DNA from: Charina bottae
Lineage: Eukaryota; Chordata; Lepidosauria; Squamata; Charinaidae
Reading direction: 5' to 3'
Assembly: GCA_023362775.1 (NCBI GenBank)
Contig: JALMGJ010000005.1
Span: 66,098,463-66,162,462 of the forward strand
Length of the DNA: 64,000 bases
The notes beneath the pieces are model-generated. The model did no database searches, was not told the DNA's origin, and was given only the letters and a program-made list of their open reading frames with translations. Below, in pieces: positions 43,676-54,325 of this stretch. Made by a program: the position numbers and the translations under genes. Within the stretch, counting starts at the first letter, position 1, and every line of letters starts with the position of its first letter.

Positions 43676-44039
43676 TCCAACTACAGTAAGGTAAAGGTAA
43701 AGGTTCCCCCCGCACATTTGTGCAGTCGTGTCCGACTCTAGGGGCTGGTGCTCATCTCCGTTTGTTAGCCGAAGAGCCAGTGTTGTCCGAAGATGCTTCC
43801 GCGGTCATGTGGCCGACATGATGCACGCAGAACACTGTTACCTACCCACCGAAGTGGTACCTATTCATCTACTTGCATTTGCATGCTTTCGAATTGCTAG
43901 GTTGGCAAGAGCTGGAGCTAGTGCGGGAGCTCACTCCGCACGCAGGGCTAGGGATTCGAGCCTCCGAACTTGCGATCTTCCGATTGACAAGCCTGGCATC
44001 TTACCTGCTGAGCCACCATGCCCCACTCCAACTACAGTA
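43676..44039 (-). mobile_element. Full-length tRNA-derived SINE with BovB-like tail
   Basis: The body 43689-44026 is reversed: plus strand starts at the AGGTAAAGGT tail and ends with the tRNA-like head (RC gives GGCATGGTGGCTCAGCAGG). The B-box-like element reads GGCTCGAATCC on the minus strand. Perfect 13-bp duplications TCCAACTACAGTA lie at 43676-43688 and 44027-44039. It is on the same strand as TCERG1L. Confidence 0.95.
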
Positions 44040-44044
44040 TCTTG

Positions 44045-44262
44045 TACTTATTTGATTGATATTCTGCTTTTCCTTCAGGAGTTCAAAATGGCATATATAA
44101 CCTTTCCTCCTCTATTTTCTTCCCACAATAACAACCCTGTGGAGCGGCTTAGTCTTAGAGAGAGTGTCCCACCCAGCGAGTTTTCATAGCTACATGTGGT
44201 CTGGAGCCAGAGTATCCCAGTTCTTAACTCCAGCACCTCCGTCTCTCGTAGCATGCTGGCTG
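44045..44262 (-). mobile_element. MIR/CORE-like SINE with L2-type tail
   Basis: On the plus strand TATTCTGCTTTTCCTTCAGG...ATATAACCTTTCCTCC is an L2-type tail in reverse. AATAACAACCCTGTGGAGCG and CACCCAGCGAGTTTTCATAG are the antisense of the conserved CAGGGTTGTTGT and AGCTCxCTGGGTGAC blocks of MIR-like SINEs. Decayed. Confidence 0.55.
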
Positions 44263-44690
44263 ACAGTTACACATGGCATGAAACTACAAGTTTCCAAACC
44301 AGCCATCTGAACTGTGGTAATAGTATCCTGAGATTATCCGTCACTCAATCAAGCATCTCAGGATACTATGATTTTGTATAAAAATACTATGACACCATGC
44401 TTTGTGTGTATTTTTTATATGAACTCTGACAAGTTTTTCATCAAATTCTAATTGCATACAGATACATATTTTTTTTCTCACTGTGAGAAAGACATCCACA
44501 ACTGTACTTTTGGGCATAGTATTATGCACTTTTTTATTATTATCAAATCTCAAAGATAATTGTTCCATGAAATATTATGTTGGAGTTGCAAATCAGATCA
44601 GTTTGCATCAGAATTCACAAACATCAAATTCCTCAAGCATCACATATATGAATGACAGGTATATTATTCCAAATCTGGAGAAGGAAAAAG

Positions 44691-44693
44691 TAT

Positions 44694-44736
<43 letters not shown>

Positions 44737-44738
44737 TT
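44691..44738. repeat. (TTTA)n microsatellite
   Basis: About 12 TTTA units. Confidence 0.95.
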
Positions 44739-47700
44739 AATTAAAATGTATGTATAAAAAACCCCAAAATAGAAAAAAGCAAGCACACAGGCTCCCAGTC
44801 CAGTAACTATTACTGAATGAAAATTCATTTCAAACAACCCTTCTTTCTCAAAGCATCTATAATATTATTTGGGTTTTTTTTTTTATGCCCTCCCCCCCAC
44901 CAAAAAAATCAGTATATTAAACCCTGTTCTCTCTTTGCCAGTGGTGTTCTGGACAGATCTCTGGTTTCATGGAAAGAATGGCTGAGGCATTGTTGTCTGA
45001 CTGATGTATCAGCTGTGTACACAGCAACGAAATCCCATTCATAATTTTGAAAATTCCAATGCAAATAAAATGATACAAGTAACAAAGCCTTGGGCTAGTT
45101 AATTTCATTTTAACTCTGCAAACAGATTAGCTCTGGGACAAAATCATTGACAGAATATTGGCAGGCAGACACTTTTGCAAAATGGAGGGCATTTTCCCCA
45201 ATGATCAGAAAATGGACTTGAATTTCTTTCTAATCTTTCTAAAAATAAATAAACACTCGGCAAACCAAAGGACACATGCATGTCAAGAGCTTTAATCAGA
45301 CTGATTTTAAAACCATCCTTTTTATATAACCCCTCTCAGCTAACATGACATTAATCCACCAGAAAGAGATAGCAAGTGAATTCTAAAAAGCTCAACTTTG
45401 TATCCAGTTTTAAAACTTGTCTAAAGTATTTTCTGCATAGCAAATAGCCAAATAATGGGAGGCTGACGTCGCATAAAATGCAGATCTCCATAATTTTTAT
45501 TTCTGACTTCATCTACAATTTAACCAGCATTAGCCTAAAAGGTCCTCCAAGATGACCTTACTCCAGGAGAATCAAAGGGCAGTTCTACAGTCACTAATGA
45601 AAGGTTGTTTTCCTCTCTGCTGTGAGTTACTGTGAGTTTCTCATCACTGTGAGTTACTCATATTGGAGTAACAGGTAAATCAATGCATGGGAGGTGAGGT
45701 ATATTGCATTTACTTTCTCTATTCCCCCTCTTCACACAGTTTCACAATGTTCAAATGGTATTTACAATGATGGGTTCCTACACTGATACATTTAATGCAA
45801 TGGTCAGCAACATAATGTATATCATTCTGCATATGGTCCTATAGGCATCCATTCCTAATCATGACGACACAAAAACAAAGCTATGTGCATCATGATGCCA
45901 GCCTCACCAACTTGCACCTGTGCTGCCATATAGCACTTTAGTATATAAGGGGAAGAGTTTGCATCATGATATTACAACACTTGGACGCCTACGGCCCCTG
46001 CTTGGATGGTGCCCACATGAAAGATTTATGTTTTAAAAATGTCTGAATCCCATGAGATTTTGGTGTTCATGCCTTAAATGCCACAAGAATTTGAGAAAGA
46101 ATGCCAGAATCACAAGATATGTGGCAAACCAATGAGACTTCAGCCATTTTAAATTTATTTTATTTTCTATGGGGTTTAATGTATAAGTTTTACTTGTCAG
46201 AAACAGAGTCTAAGAGCACAGAGGAGACTTATGCACATAAGACGGTAACAATGCTTGGATGGATTGTTAGATCAGGCAGAAACTTACTCCACTGGATTCA
46301 TCCCGGATCATGAAAATATGGTGTGTCCAGTGAAGGAGAGGTAATACCGTTTGCCCTTCTCCTGAAGGAATAGAAAACTTGCTGAACCTATTCTATGCTA
46401 ATTCTAAACCTAGGAGTTTTGTCTGTGTTTAAAATGACAGGAAACTATTTCAATTCTGTTTGAAAGTGGTTTCAGGGGCTGCAAATGGAGGCCAAAAAGC
46501 ATACATGCATACAAAAATTCTAACTAAGCCATCCTTTGATGCAAAAGGAAAATTGTGAAATAGTCCAACCTATTCTGAATTATGAACTATGTGAACTCAC
46601 AATACTGGCCATGTAGGTCTTTAGAAAAAGCAAAAGAAAACAGACCACTTCTGTTTCAGTTATACACATTCAACATTTTCATCTGCAGGTTGGTTAAAGT
46701 CCCTGATATTTATTCCTTTTCTTATCCAAGATTGCAGGATCAACTAATGAACAAATGTGTTGTTTACAAAATACAGTGTCTGACTGATGAATGCTTGTGA
46801 ATAATATGTTCTTAATGTGCCTGCTGGAAACTGTGTGTGGAAGACGATGGGAAAGCTAGAGTTGTTTTGATTTGTAGGAAATACTCTTTTAACAGTCATT
46901 GATTTTGCAACAGCTATAGAGATATGCAAAGCAACCTGCATGCCCAGGACTTTTTGTAAACATAATTGGCTCTGGTGCTTTGCCTGTTCTAGCAAAGCCG
47001 AGCCTATTCAATTGCTCTCCAAGGGCTCAAGTAGCAGAACACTTTGACATCCCTAAGTATTCCTCATTTTGTGCTCTTCCACTGATGATTTTGCCATCAA
47101 ATAAACTCCAGCTTGAAAGCAGCACAAACCACTAGGGAATCAAAATTCATTTGAGGCTATGAAGACTTGTTTTATTTAATATAAACAGTATAAAAACAGA
47201 ATGGATTTATAAAAGAGAGGTACATTCCTATGATAAAACTGACTGAAAAACTGCTTGTATAGATCCACTGTATTCATGTTTATTCAGAGGAAATTTCAGT
47301 AATTTCAGCAGGATTTATTGCTCTTTTTAATTTCTTAGGACTGGAAAATGTATTTTGTTGTTCTTTTAAAGATAACAAGCATGAATTTAGAGAATCTGAG
47401 AGAAATTCAAAGCATTGTCACAATCACAGAAACCAGCAATGACATGGATACTGTATATAAGCTAAGGAACCAGTTGTGCTGATGAAGGATATATGGGGCA
47501 GGAGCAACTGAACTGACAGATTCTAAGATTTTTAAGACTCCTGGCCTAAATTAAAATTTGCTGGAAGCCCCAAGCTATGTAAATGTGTTGTCCGAAGCTT
47601 AAGTTTAGCAAGGGACCATTGTACTCTGCTCCAAGGACTCCATACTCTATGGAACCAGTATGTCACTCCAGGTAGTATTCTCAGCAGGAATCCATGAAAT

Positions 47701-47980
47701 GATAACAAAGATAAAGCATGACTAGAAGACTTAGAAGATAGAATGGTTCAGTTGTTGATAGATTCTTGTTGAACAATGCTGCCACTCCATGGACTCAGTT
47801 CAAAGTCCTGTCCAACCTATAGTATTCATCTTTGAAAGCTGGATTTGTTTGTTGTTATGTATTGGTAGTACATGAATTATTAGAGGAGTATGTGTCAACG
47901 AGACTGCTTCTAAAGATTGATAGCCAGCTTGAGTTCATCTCATGGGGACTGATACTTACAAGAATGTAGGGATAGTGAAA
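44739..47980. other. Repeat-poor intron
   Basis: 3.2 kb with no transposon recognised. 45120-45560 has the look of conserved noncoding DNA (long, complex, AT-rich, with TTAATC-type motifs). Ends at the foldback at 47981. Confidence 0.45.
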
Positions 47981-48129
47981 GATCTCCATATTATGAAACA
48001 TTTCATTAAAAACAATATAGTATGGAAAGCAGTCAACAAAAGTTGCTTCATTAGGAGTATAAATCAACTTATGTTGACTGCTTTCCATACTATATTGTTT
48101 TTAATGAAATGCTTCATAATATGGAAATC
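47981..48129. repeat. 58-bp inverted repeat (foldback) with 33-nt loop
   Basis: Arm 47981-48038 and arm 48072-48129 are reverse complements at 56 of 58 positions. Inner bases AAGTTG/CAACTT (48040-48045 and 48065-48070) extend the pairing. The sequence is AT-rich and resembles no transposon terminus. In the TCERG1L pre-mRNA it would fold into a long hairpin. Confidence 0.92.
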
Positions 48130-48131
48130 TT

Positions 48132-48132
<1 letters not shown>

Positions 48133-48168
<36 letters not shown>
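48133..48168. repeat. (ATT)n microsatellite
   Basis: About 11 ATT units directly after the foldback. Confidence 0.95.
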
Positions 48169-48175
48169 GGGTATA

Positions 48176-48470
48176 GGGGACCGCGGTGGCTCAGTGGTTA
48201 AGACGCTGAGTCAGAGGCAATTAAGGCTGACAGCTCGGCAGTTTAAATCCCAAGAGTGCGAGCCGTGTGCCAGACTGAGCTCCCGGCAATTTGTCCCAGC
48301 TCCTGCTAACCTAGCAGTTCAAAAGCATGCAAATGCAAGTACATAAATAGGTACCACATTCTTTGGTGGGAAAAATCACAGGGACATGAAAGGAGCCTCC
48401 TCCGGCATCCCCCGGGCAACGGTGATGTCACTGGCAAATCCTTTCACTACAGAAGTGCCTTGGTGCTTCT

Positions 48471-48512
<42 letters not shown>
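48176..48512 (+). mobile_element. tRNA-derived SINE of another subfamily, with (AC)n tail
   Basis: CCGCGGTGGCTCAGTGGTTA (A-box-like) and CGGCAGTTTAAATCCC (B-box-like) form the head. TAGCAGTTCAAAAGCATGCA and ATAAATAGGTACCACATTC are shared with the other SINEs. The 3' part (TCCCCCGGGCAACGGTGATG...TTGGTGCTTCTGACAC) differs from the BovB-like tail and runs into (AC)n at about 48474-48512. A second SINE lineage sharing the 5' body. Confidence 0.82.
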
Positions 48513-48514
<2 letters not shown>

Positions 48515-49093
48515 TTAGGGGTATGTATGTGACAATAGTTTCAGGCTTTATAAAAACAAAAAAATTTGACCAAATGGAGCAGTATGTGAATGTATGTGAT
48601 ACTAATAGGACAGATTTAGACTAATTTATATGGAGTTTTAGATGTATTAAACAATTATATTTACTGTAGTTGGGCAACCTTATTACAGATTTCATACTAG
48701 CTAGATTGTTGCTATAAAGATGATCCAGGAAGATGGTTTAAAATCCATTGTTAATCTGGACACATAAAAAACACATATACGTGCACACATGCATGCATAC
48801 ACATAGATGTAATTGCAATAAGATTGGGATTCTCTTTTTGATCCTTAGCATAAGATCAAAAAGAAAGAGAGGGACAGTTCTAGTGTTCTTGTGCAAATCC
48901 TCAGAGCTAATAAAAATAAGAACAGTAAAATCTATGACTGTGTGGAATCCCTTGCTAGCAGGAAAGAGATATGAAGTTATCTTGAGATATGAAGGGAAAT
49001 TCTGTGTTAGAAGAACAGCTAAGGATGACTTTAAGCTGCTTCAGGTATAATTTATTATAAGGAAGGTGAATACAAAACGTATTTTCTAATGAA
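48513..49093. other. Intron, nothing recognised
   Basis: No feature seen. The 100-codon frame at 48748-49050 shows no domain and has the wrong strand and context for TCERG1L. Confidence 0.45.
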
Positions 49094-49320
49094 TAATGGC
49101 CATCTCAAGGTGGCACGATGGCTCAGCAGTTAAGATGTACCACTTCTGTACCACTTCGGTGGGAATGCAACAGCGTTCCATGTGCGTCATGCGGCCACAT
49201 GACCATGGAAGCATATTCGGACAACGCTGGCTCTTCGGCTAACAAACGGAGATGAGCACCGGCCCCTAGAGTCGGACACGACTGTGCGGGGAACCTTTAC
49301 CTTTACTAATGGCCATCTCA
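49094..49320 (+). mobile_element. tRNA-SINE with internal deletion
   Basis: The body 49108-49306 keeps the head (GGTGGCACGATGGCTCAGCA) and the whole BovB-like tail but lacks about 130 bp between them, including the B-box region. TACCACTTCTGTACCACTTC marks the join. TAATGGCCATCTCA flanks it perfectly (49094-49107, 49307-49320). Confidence 0.92.
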
Positions 49321-50230
49321 GCTAGTATACCACAAAAACATTTATTTCAGTAATTTATAGATCAAATATAATGGCAGAATACCATAAATTCTTTCCATTA
49401 AAAGGTACAATACAGCCACAATATTCTAAATCACAGAAAATAAAATATTTACTGATCAGTCATATGCAGTAACCAGTGAGTAATCCAGTTAGATGTTAAT
49501 TCTTATTATGCAGGTAAGGTTTATGAACCTATTTGTATCTTAATTGTCATGTTTTTGCAAATGTATTCAAAAGAAGCTTTTTTTTTTTTAGTTAGGAAGC
49601 AGACTTTGAGCATTTTAGTTATTCATAAGCATGGATTTGTGGGCCCTTAAAGCATGAAATGTCTCAGGTGACAGGCAGAATCAAACTACTAAAAAATGAA
49701 TGGCCCCTGATTGAAAAGCTTCTTTCCTGTTCAAAAGGAAAGCACACCACAGCACATTTTTGTATACTTGTTGCTGATAAAAACAAGCTGTGATTAATGG
49801 CAAAATTCAGGTGCAATCATGGATGCAAGAGACAATGATATACAGATTACAAACAATAAATCAAAAGATCCACTTTTGGAAAAGATGCCACATACAGTGA
49901 ATCTAGGGTGCCTGCATTTCTATTGCTAGATTTTCGCATGACAGCCCGATGCTACTGAAATGGTATGACGTGTCTTCAGTCCTAGCTGTTGATTTTCATT
50001 TTGGAAAATGTGTGGAGATATTTGCTTAGCTCATTCAGCTTGAGTATGATTCAAAGACCTGGAAAGTTCTCATAAATCAAGGCATATGGTGGGGGGGGGG
50101 GTAACGTACCCCAAGCTACAGTAAAGAGCTTGCTTCAAATTTGTTCCCATTCCCACTGCAGGTTGTACAGGGGAACTGCACACTGAATTTGAATGGTTTT
50201 GTTCTTCCCACTATAATTCTTCCAGAACTA
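49321..50230. other. Intron, nothing recognised
   Basis: No repeat family recognised. A G-run lies at about 50091-50101. Parts around 49590-49960 look complex and possibly conserved. Confidence 0.4.
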
Positions 50231-50415
50231 AATAGAGGCTGTAGCTCAGTGAAAAGCACCTATTTGCATACAGAGGACCGAGATTTAACCTCTGGCATCT
50301 CTAGACAGGAATTGAAAACCTCCAATCTAAAACCCTAGAAAGGTGTTGCCAATACATGTCAATTATACCAAGCTGTGTGGACCTTTTTTTTTAGTATACA
50401 GTAAAGTTGCATCTT
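50231..50415 (+). mobile_element. Old tRNA-derived SINE
   Basis: GAGGCTGTAGCTCAGTGAAA...TTGCATACAGAGGACCGAGA...CCTCTGGCATCTCTAGA, then CTAGAAAGGTGTTGCCAATACATGTCAATTATACC. The order matches a reptile SINE family with a GTAGCTCAGTGG head and a GCTGCCAGTCAGTGTAGACAATACTG body. Quite diverged. Confidence 0.55.
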
Positions 50416-50548
50416 CCTTTCTTTATGGAAGCTGATTTTATTTTAAGTGAAATTGAAGCCAGTCAAAATATAAATACTGCCCATGTTCTTAATCATTTTC
50501 CACTTCTCTCAGATTAAATATTGCTGTTAGGGGTATGATTTGTAGAGG

Positions 50549-50873
50549 CTCTAGGGCAGGGTTTCTCCACCAGGGTTCCATGGAACCCTGGGGTTCCATG
50601 AAAGGTCACTAGGGGTTCCCTGAGAGATCATGATTTATTAAGAAAAATATTTCAAATTCGGGCAACTTCACATTAAAGAGTTAAGTTGCATTCTTTATTT
50701 TTAGTTCAAGAACACTGTTAATACATATATACAGGCCCACACATGAAACAAATATAATAATTTTGTAACTTCTGGCCTATATTTGAGCCTGAATGTGCAG
50801 GGGTTTTCCGAGGCCTGAAAAATATTTCAAGGGTTCCTCCAGGGTCAAAAAGTTGAGAAAGGCTGCTCTAGGG
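50549..50873. mobile_element. hAT-type DNA transposon, 309 bp
   Basis: The unit 50557-50865 starts CAGGGTTTCTCCACCAGGGT and ends AAAAGTTGAGAAAGGCTG, with CAG...CTG inverted ends. Perfect 8-bp duplications CTCTAGGG lie at 50549-50556 and 50866-50873. Non-autonomous: no transposase frame. Confidence 0.9.
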
Positions 50874-51904
50874 TGCATTCCCATGGTCTGATCGTGCAGA
50901 TGGTGCATACCTAGTATATATGTCTGTCCAGCTCTCTTGATAAGTATGGAGTGATGTAAATTTATTGATGCTATGACCTTATTTACTCATTAATTCCCCC
51001 ACTCACCCATTACCTACTATCCACCATGCCAAGTTAGAAAAAGATGAAAAAGTGCTAGGAAGAGAATTGACAAGAATACAAATAAATAAATAAAAAGTCT
51101 ACTATGGATTTCTACTGGAGTGTTTTTGCAAGATCTGTCACAATGGATTTCATCACAGTATGGATGACAGCTTTGAATGGCATCTGTTATTTATCCTTCT
51201 CTAGTCAATAATCTCCACCTGGACATACATATAAATCATTTGTGAATGATGTATCTGAAAAGGAATATGCTTCTGAAACTGGTTAGATACTAAAGAGAAT
51301 AGTTACTTTTTAAATAAGAGCTAAACTGAGGAACTTTTTAAAACACTTCATTGGGGAAATTTATGTGAAATAGAACATCAGGCAACTGTTCATTACAAAA
51401 AAGTTTATCATAGACTTTATATTAACCACCCTGCCATTAGCTGAAGCTGCATAGTATAGCTTTCCCATTTTAGGAAAACAGGCAAGTGTTTAATTGTTTT
51501 TTAATGGACATTTAAAAAACCCAATTAATGTAATAATGGACTGGAATTCTGCCCATCTAACATGGGTAGTAAAGTGGATTGCATTTCTGTCAATCTATAT
51601 CCCTATCAGGACAAGGAAGCACAGGTCAGTTCAAAAAAGAAATGGCAGCAATTCATATAATTGACAGCATCTATAATGTATGGCAATAGAGATAGGACAG
51701 AATTATAGGAAGGGAGTACCAGATAACTAACAACCCCATTTTTATTTAATTCTCCAGTTAGGGAGAATTAAATGAGCTACTGATGGATTCAGTTATTTTA
51801 ATACAGTCACCAACCAGATCATACCTGTACAAAGATATACATACAGATACTGTATACACATATAAGTTGACATAAATTTTAGGTTTTTGGAGTTTTTCTA
51901 ATTA
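50874..51904. other. Intron, nothing recognised
   Basis: No feature seen apart from an (AAAT)n patch at about 51080-51095. Confidence 0.45.
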
Positions 51905-51990
51905 ATTAATTGTTTTTAAAACCTTTTTATGGCCACCCAGAGTCACATTGTTTGAGTTATCATTTGATATCCATATAAATATTTTAAATA
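51905..51990 (+). mobile_element. L2-type tail fragment
   Basis: TTTTTATGGCCACCCAGAGTCACATTG...CCATATAAATATTTTAAATATATAAA resembles the short 3' end of L2 LINEs. Confidence 0.4.
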
Positions 51991-52210
51991 TATAAACAAA
52001 CAAAAACGGACTCCCCAAACCAAAAATCTGAAAACCAATTTGTCCCTGTGGCACAGTTTCTATATATGCATGTATGTATGTATTAGGAAAGCTTCTTTGG
52101 ACCTATCAAGGGCAGCACTTCCCACAGACACCCACGAGAGTAGAAGGGAGTGAGTTGCAACCATGGTGCAACCTCTGTTCTAATTATCCTGCTCTGGAGA
52201 CCTCAGGGAG

Positions 52211-53221
52211 ATGTCCATTTCCTGCACCAATCATCTGGAAGGCAGAACTGGTCCAAACCATCACATCCCCAGGACTCCAAATTCAGAACATTCCAAGACT
52301 ATTCTCCCAGACCATCATAGAGCTGAACTGGAAATGTCCAGACCCACTGGGAGTAGCCTGGCCTGCCTGCAGAACCAAGTCGGATTGTTTTGGATGAGGT
52401 ATCATCAATATGCTGATGATACCCAGCTTTATATCTCCACCCCGGGCCGCCTGAGTGATGCTGTGGATCTCCTGTCCCAGTGCCTGGAAGCTGTGAGGGC
52501 CTGGATGGGGTTCAATGGGCTTCGACTCAACCCAAGCAATACTGAGTGGCTTTCAGTATGTGGGCCTTCCGGTGACAAGGTTTTTCCATCGTTGGTCCTG
52601 GATTTGGTTGCACTGCCCCAGATGGACCCAGTGCACAATCTGGCAGTCCTCGTAGACTCACGGCTCCTGCTTGAAGAGCAGGTGGCAGTCGTGGCTAGGA
52701 GGGCCTTTGCACATCTTCGGGTTGTGTGCCAGTTGTGCCCTTTCCTGGACCAAGAGGCTTTGCTCACAGTCACTCATGCCCTCATGACCTCCCGTCTGGA
52801 TTACTGCAATGCGCTCCACATGGGGCTACCCTTGAAGAGCATTTGGAAGCTTCAGCTGGTACAGAATGAGGCTGCTTGGGTAGTAAATGGTGTTGGATAT
52901 CCGACACATGTAACACCACTACTACGTGAGCTGCATTGGTTTCCAGTGTGCTTCCAGGTGCAGTTCAAGGTGTTGGTTGTCACCTTTAAAGCCCTTCATG
53001 GCTTGGGACCAGGTTACCTAAGGGACTGTTTTCTCCCAGTTGTTTCTACCCGTCCTATTCAGTCTGGTAGGTTGGGTATGCTATGGGTCCCGTCAGCCAA
53101 GGAATGTCAGTTGGCGGGGACTAGAAGCCGTGCCTTCTTTGCCGTAGTGCCTGCACTCTGGAATATTCTCCCTTCAGAATCAGGATGTCCCCAACCCTGT
53201 TGTCCTTTCGTAAGACCGTGA
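52211..53221 (+). pseudogene. L2 ORF2 fragment open for 336 codons
   Basis: About the last 276 codons belong to L2 ORF2 (from YADD through the thumb and C-terminal region). The first 60 codons lie upstream of the L2 truncation point and are chance reading frame. Palm motifs A and B are missing, so no polymerase can be made. The C-terminus seems frameshifted relative to other L2 copies after NILPSE. Confidence 0.8.
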
Positions 53222-53372
53222 AGACCTGGTTATGTGCCTGGGCCTGGGGCCCCGAGTGTGTTAATGGCCCTGTTTCTTGGCTACATTAACATCCATGCAT
53301 TGTTTACTTGCCGACCATATATATTTATTTTGTACTTTTAATTGTTTTAATTATTTTAACTGTTTTATAATT
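52389..53372 (+). mobile_element. L2 LINE, RT C-terminal half and 3' UTR
   Basis: Starts abruptly at the RT motif C region (RYHQYADDTQLYIS). The frame stays open to 53221: LSQCLEAVRAWMGFNGLRLN, then LDYCNALHMGLP, LVQNEAAWVVNGVG, ALHGLGPGYLRDCFLPVVST, and SRAFFAVVPALWNILPSE. This is the full C-terminal half of an L2 ORF2 with no stop. 5' truncated. The T-rich 3' UTR runs to 53372, where a PLE begins. Confidence 0.9.
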
Positions 53373-53409
53373 GTGGAGTCCTTGGTGCTCTCTGAGCCTT
53401 GTTATTTTC

Positions 53410-53450
53410 TTTCAGATGTTTCACTGCCAGGCTAGGCAACATCTTCAGTG
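53410..53450 (-). ncRNA. Hammerhead-like motif in the second PLE
   Basis: On the minus strand CACTGAAGATGTTGCCTAGC, then CTGGCAGTGAAACATCTG. TGCC/GGCA form a short stem II between CTGAAGA and GAAAC. Same variant core as at 5612-5653. Confidence 0.45.
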
Positions 53451-53474
53451 CGAAAAGGGAGTGGGACCTGCTCT

Positions 53475-54056
53475 CTATTTACATACCATGGCTTGTCCTG
53501 CTTGTGTTGGTGGAGGTGTTGTTCTCTCCTTAGGAGTTCCTTGATTGGACTGTTGTTTGCGACTTGGTTGATTGACTGAGTTAATAGTTCCTTGATTAGG
53601 GTATATTGTGCTGTTTGATTGTTCCTCTGGTGCTAATCCTGGTGTTAATCTTTGCATATCTTGGTGATGATTGCTGGCAAGGTGGTGTTCTGGTCTTCTG
53701 ACTTTTCTATTGTCTCTTATGAATGGTATGTAAATGTTGTTTACCTCTATGTGTCTGTTGATGGCTGCTTTGTCTGAGTGCCAAGCTTCCAGGAATTCTC
53801 TAGGGTTTTTGGACTTGGCTTGGTTTAAGATGCTCACAGTTTCCCAGTTGAAAGTATGGTTAAGTCTGTCCATGTGTTGTGAAATTAAGGAGTTTTCATT
53901 GTGTCTTCTGACTGCTAGTTGGTGTTCATGGATGCGTTCTGCTAGTCTTCTGCCAGTCTGTCCTACATAGTGGCTGTTACAGTCCTTACACTGTATGTTG
54001 TAGATAACTCCTGTTTTTTCTTCTTGGGCTACTGGGTCTTTTGGTTTACTTAACAA
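53475..54056 (-). CDS. PLE GIY-YIG endonuclease domain, open frame
   Basis: 193 codons: GVIYNIQCKDCNSHYVGQTG (GIY...YVG), GRRLAERIHEHQLAVRRHNE with the conserved Arg and His, then SQHMDRLNHTFNWETVSIL and FLEAWHSDKAAINRHIEVNN. The Pro/Gln-rich C-terminus is typical of this PLE. Compared with the 5.6-kb copy, the GQTGRRLAERIHEH block is in frame. It nicks DNA for target priming in active PLEs. RT is absent in this copy and no promoter is evident, so expression is unlikely. Confidence 0.88.
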   Translation of the reverse strand: MLSKPKDPVAQEEKTGVIYNIQCKDCNSHYVGQTGRRLAERIHEHQLAVRRHNENSLISQHMDRLNHTFNWETVSILNQAKSKNPREFLEAWHSDKAAINRHIEVNNIYIPFIRDNRKVRRPEHHLASNHHQDMQRLTPGLAPEEQSNSTIYPNQGTINSVNQPSRKQQSNQGTPKERTTPPPTQAGQAMVCK

Positions 54057-54325
54057 TGTTCTGAAGGGTTTTGGTCGGTTTGTGTGCTACGGTGATGCCA
54101 TGTGGTTGTAACAGTCTATTAGTAGTTTCTGAGATGTTTCTGATGTATGGCAGTGTAATCCTTTTCATAGCTTCTGTTGGTTTTGCTGTGGTGGGTTGAG
54201 TGGTCAGGCACTGTTTGATAAAGTTGTGTGGGTATCCATTTTGCTGGAAGATGCTATATAAGTGGTGTGTTTCCTTTTTCTGGTGTTCTGGGTTGCTGCA
54301 GTGCGTTTGTGCTCGTCTAATAATT

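Larger units (their letters stand above)
53367..54325 (-). mobile_element. Penelope-like element, GIY-YIG and 3' terminal repeat only
   Basis: The body is about 53373-54318, homologous to 5576-6518 of the first PLE, with the same start (GTGGAGTCCTTGGTGCTCTC) but truncated before the RT motifs. ATAATT flanks it (53367-53372, 54320-54325), 7 of 8 matching if extended. Inserted at the 3' end of an L2 copy. Confidence 0.88.

Noticed and set aside
43728..44189. 153-codon plus-strand frame, repeated at 61185-61472 and 19502-19726
   Set aside because: These are antisense readings of the tRNA-SINE; the shared protein text reflects shared repeat DNA.
48176..48300. Possible tRNA genes at the SINE heads (also 35.5, 43.9, 61.3 and 50.2 kb)
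   Set aside because: A and B boxes are present, but the acceptor and anticodon stems do not close and target duplications show these are SINE insertions.
47942..48346. 134-codon frame
   Set aside because: It runs through the foldback, the (ATT)n tract and a SINE. It is chance reading frame.
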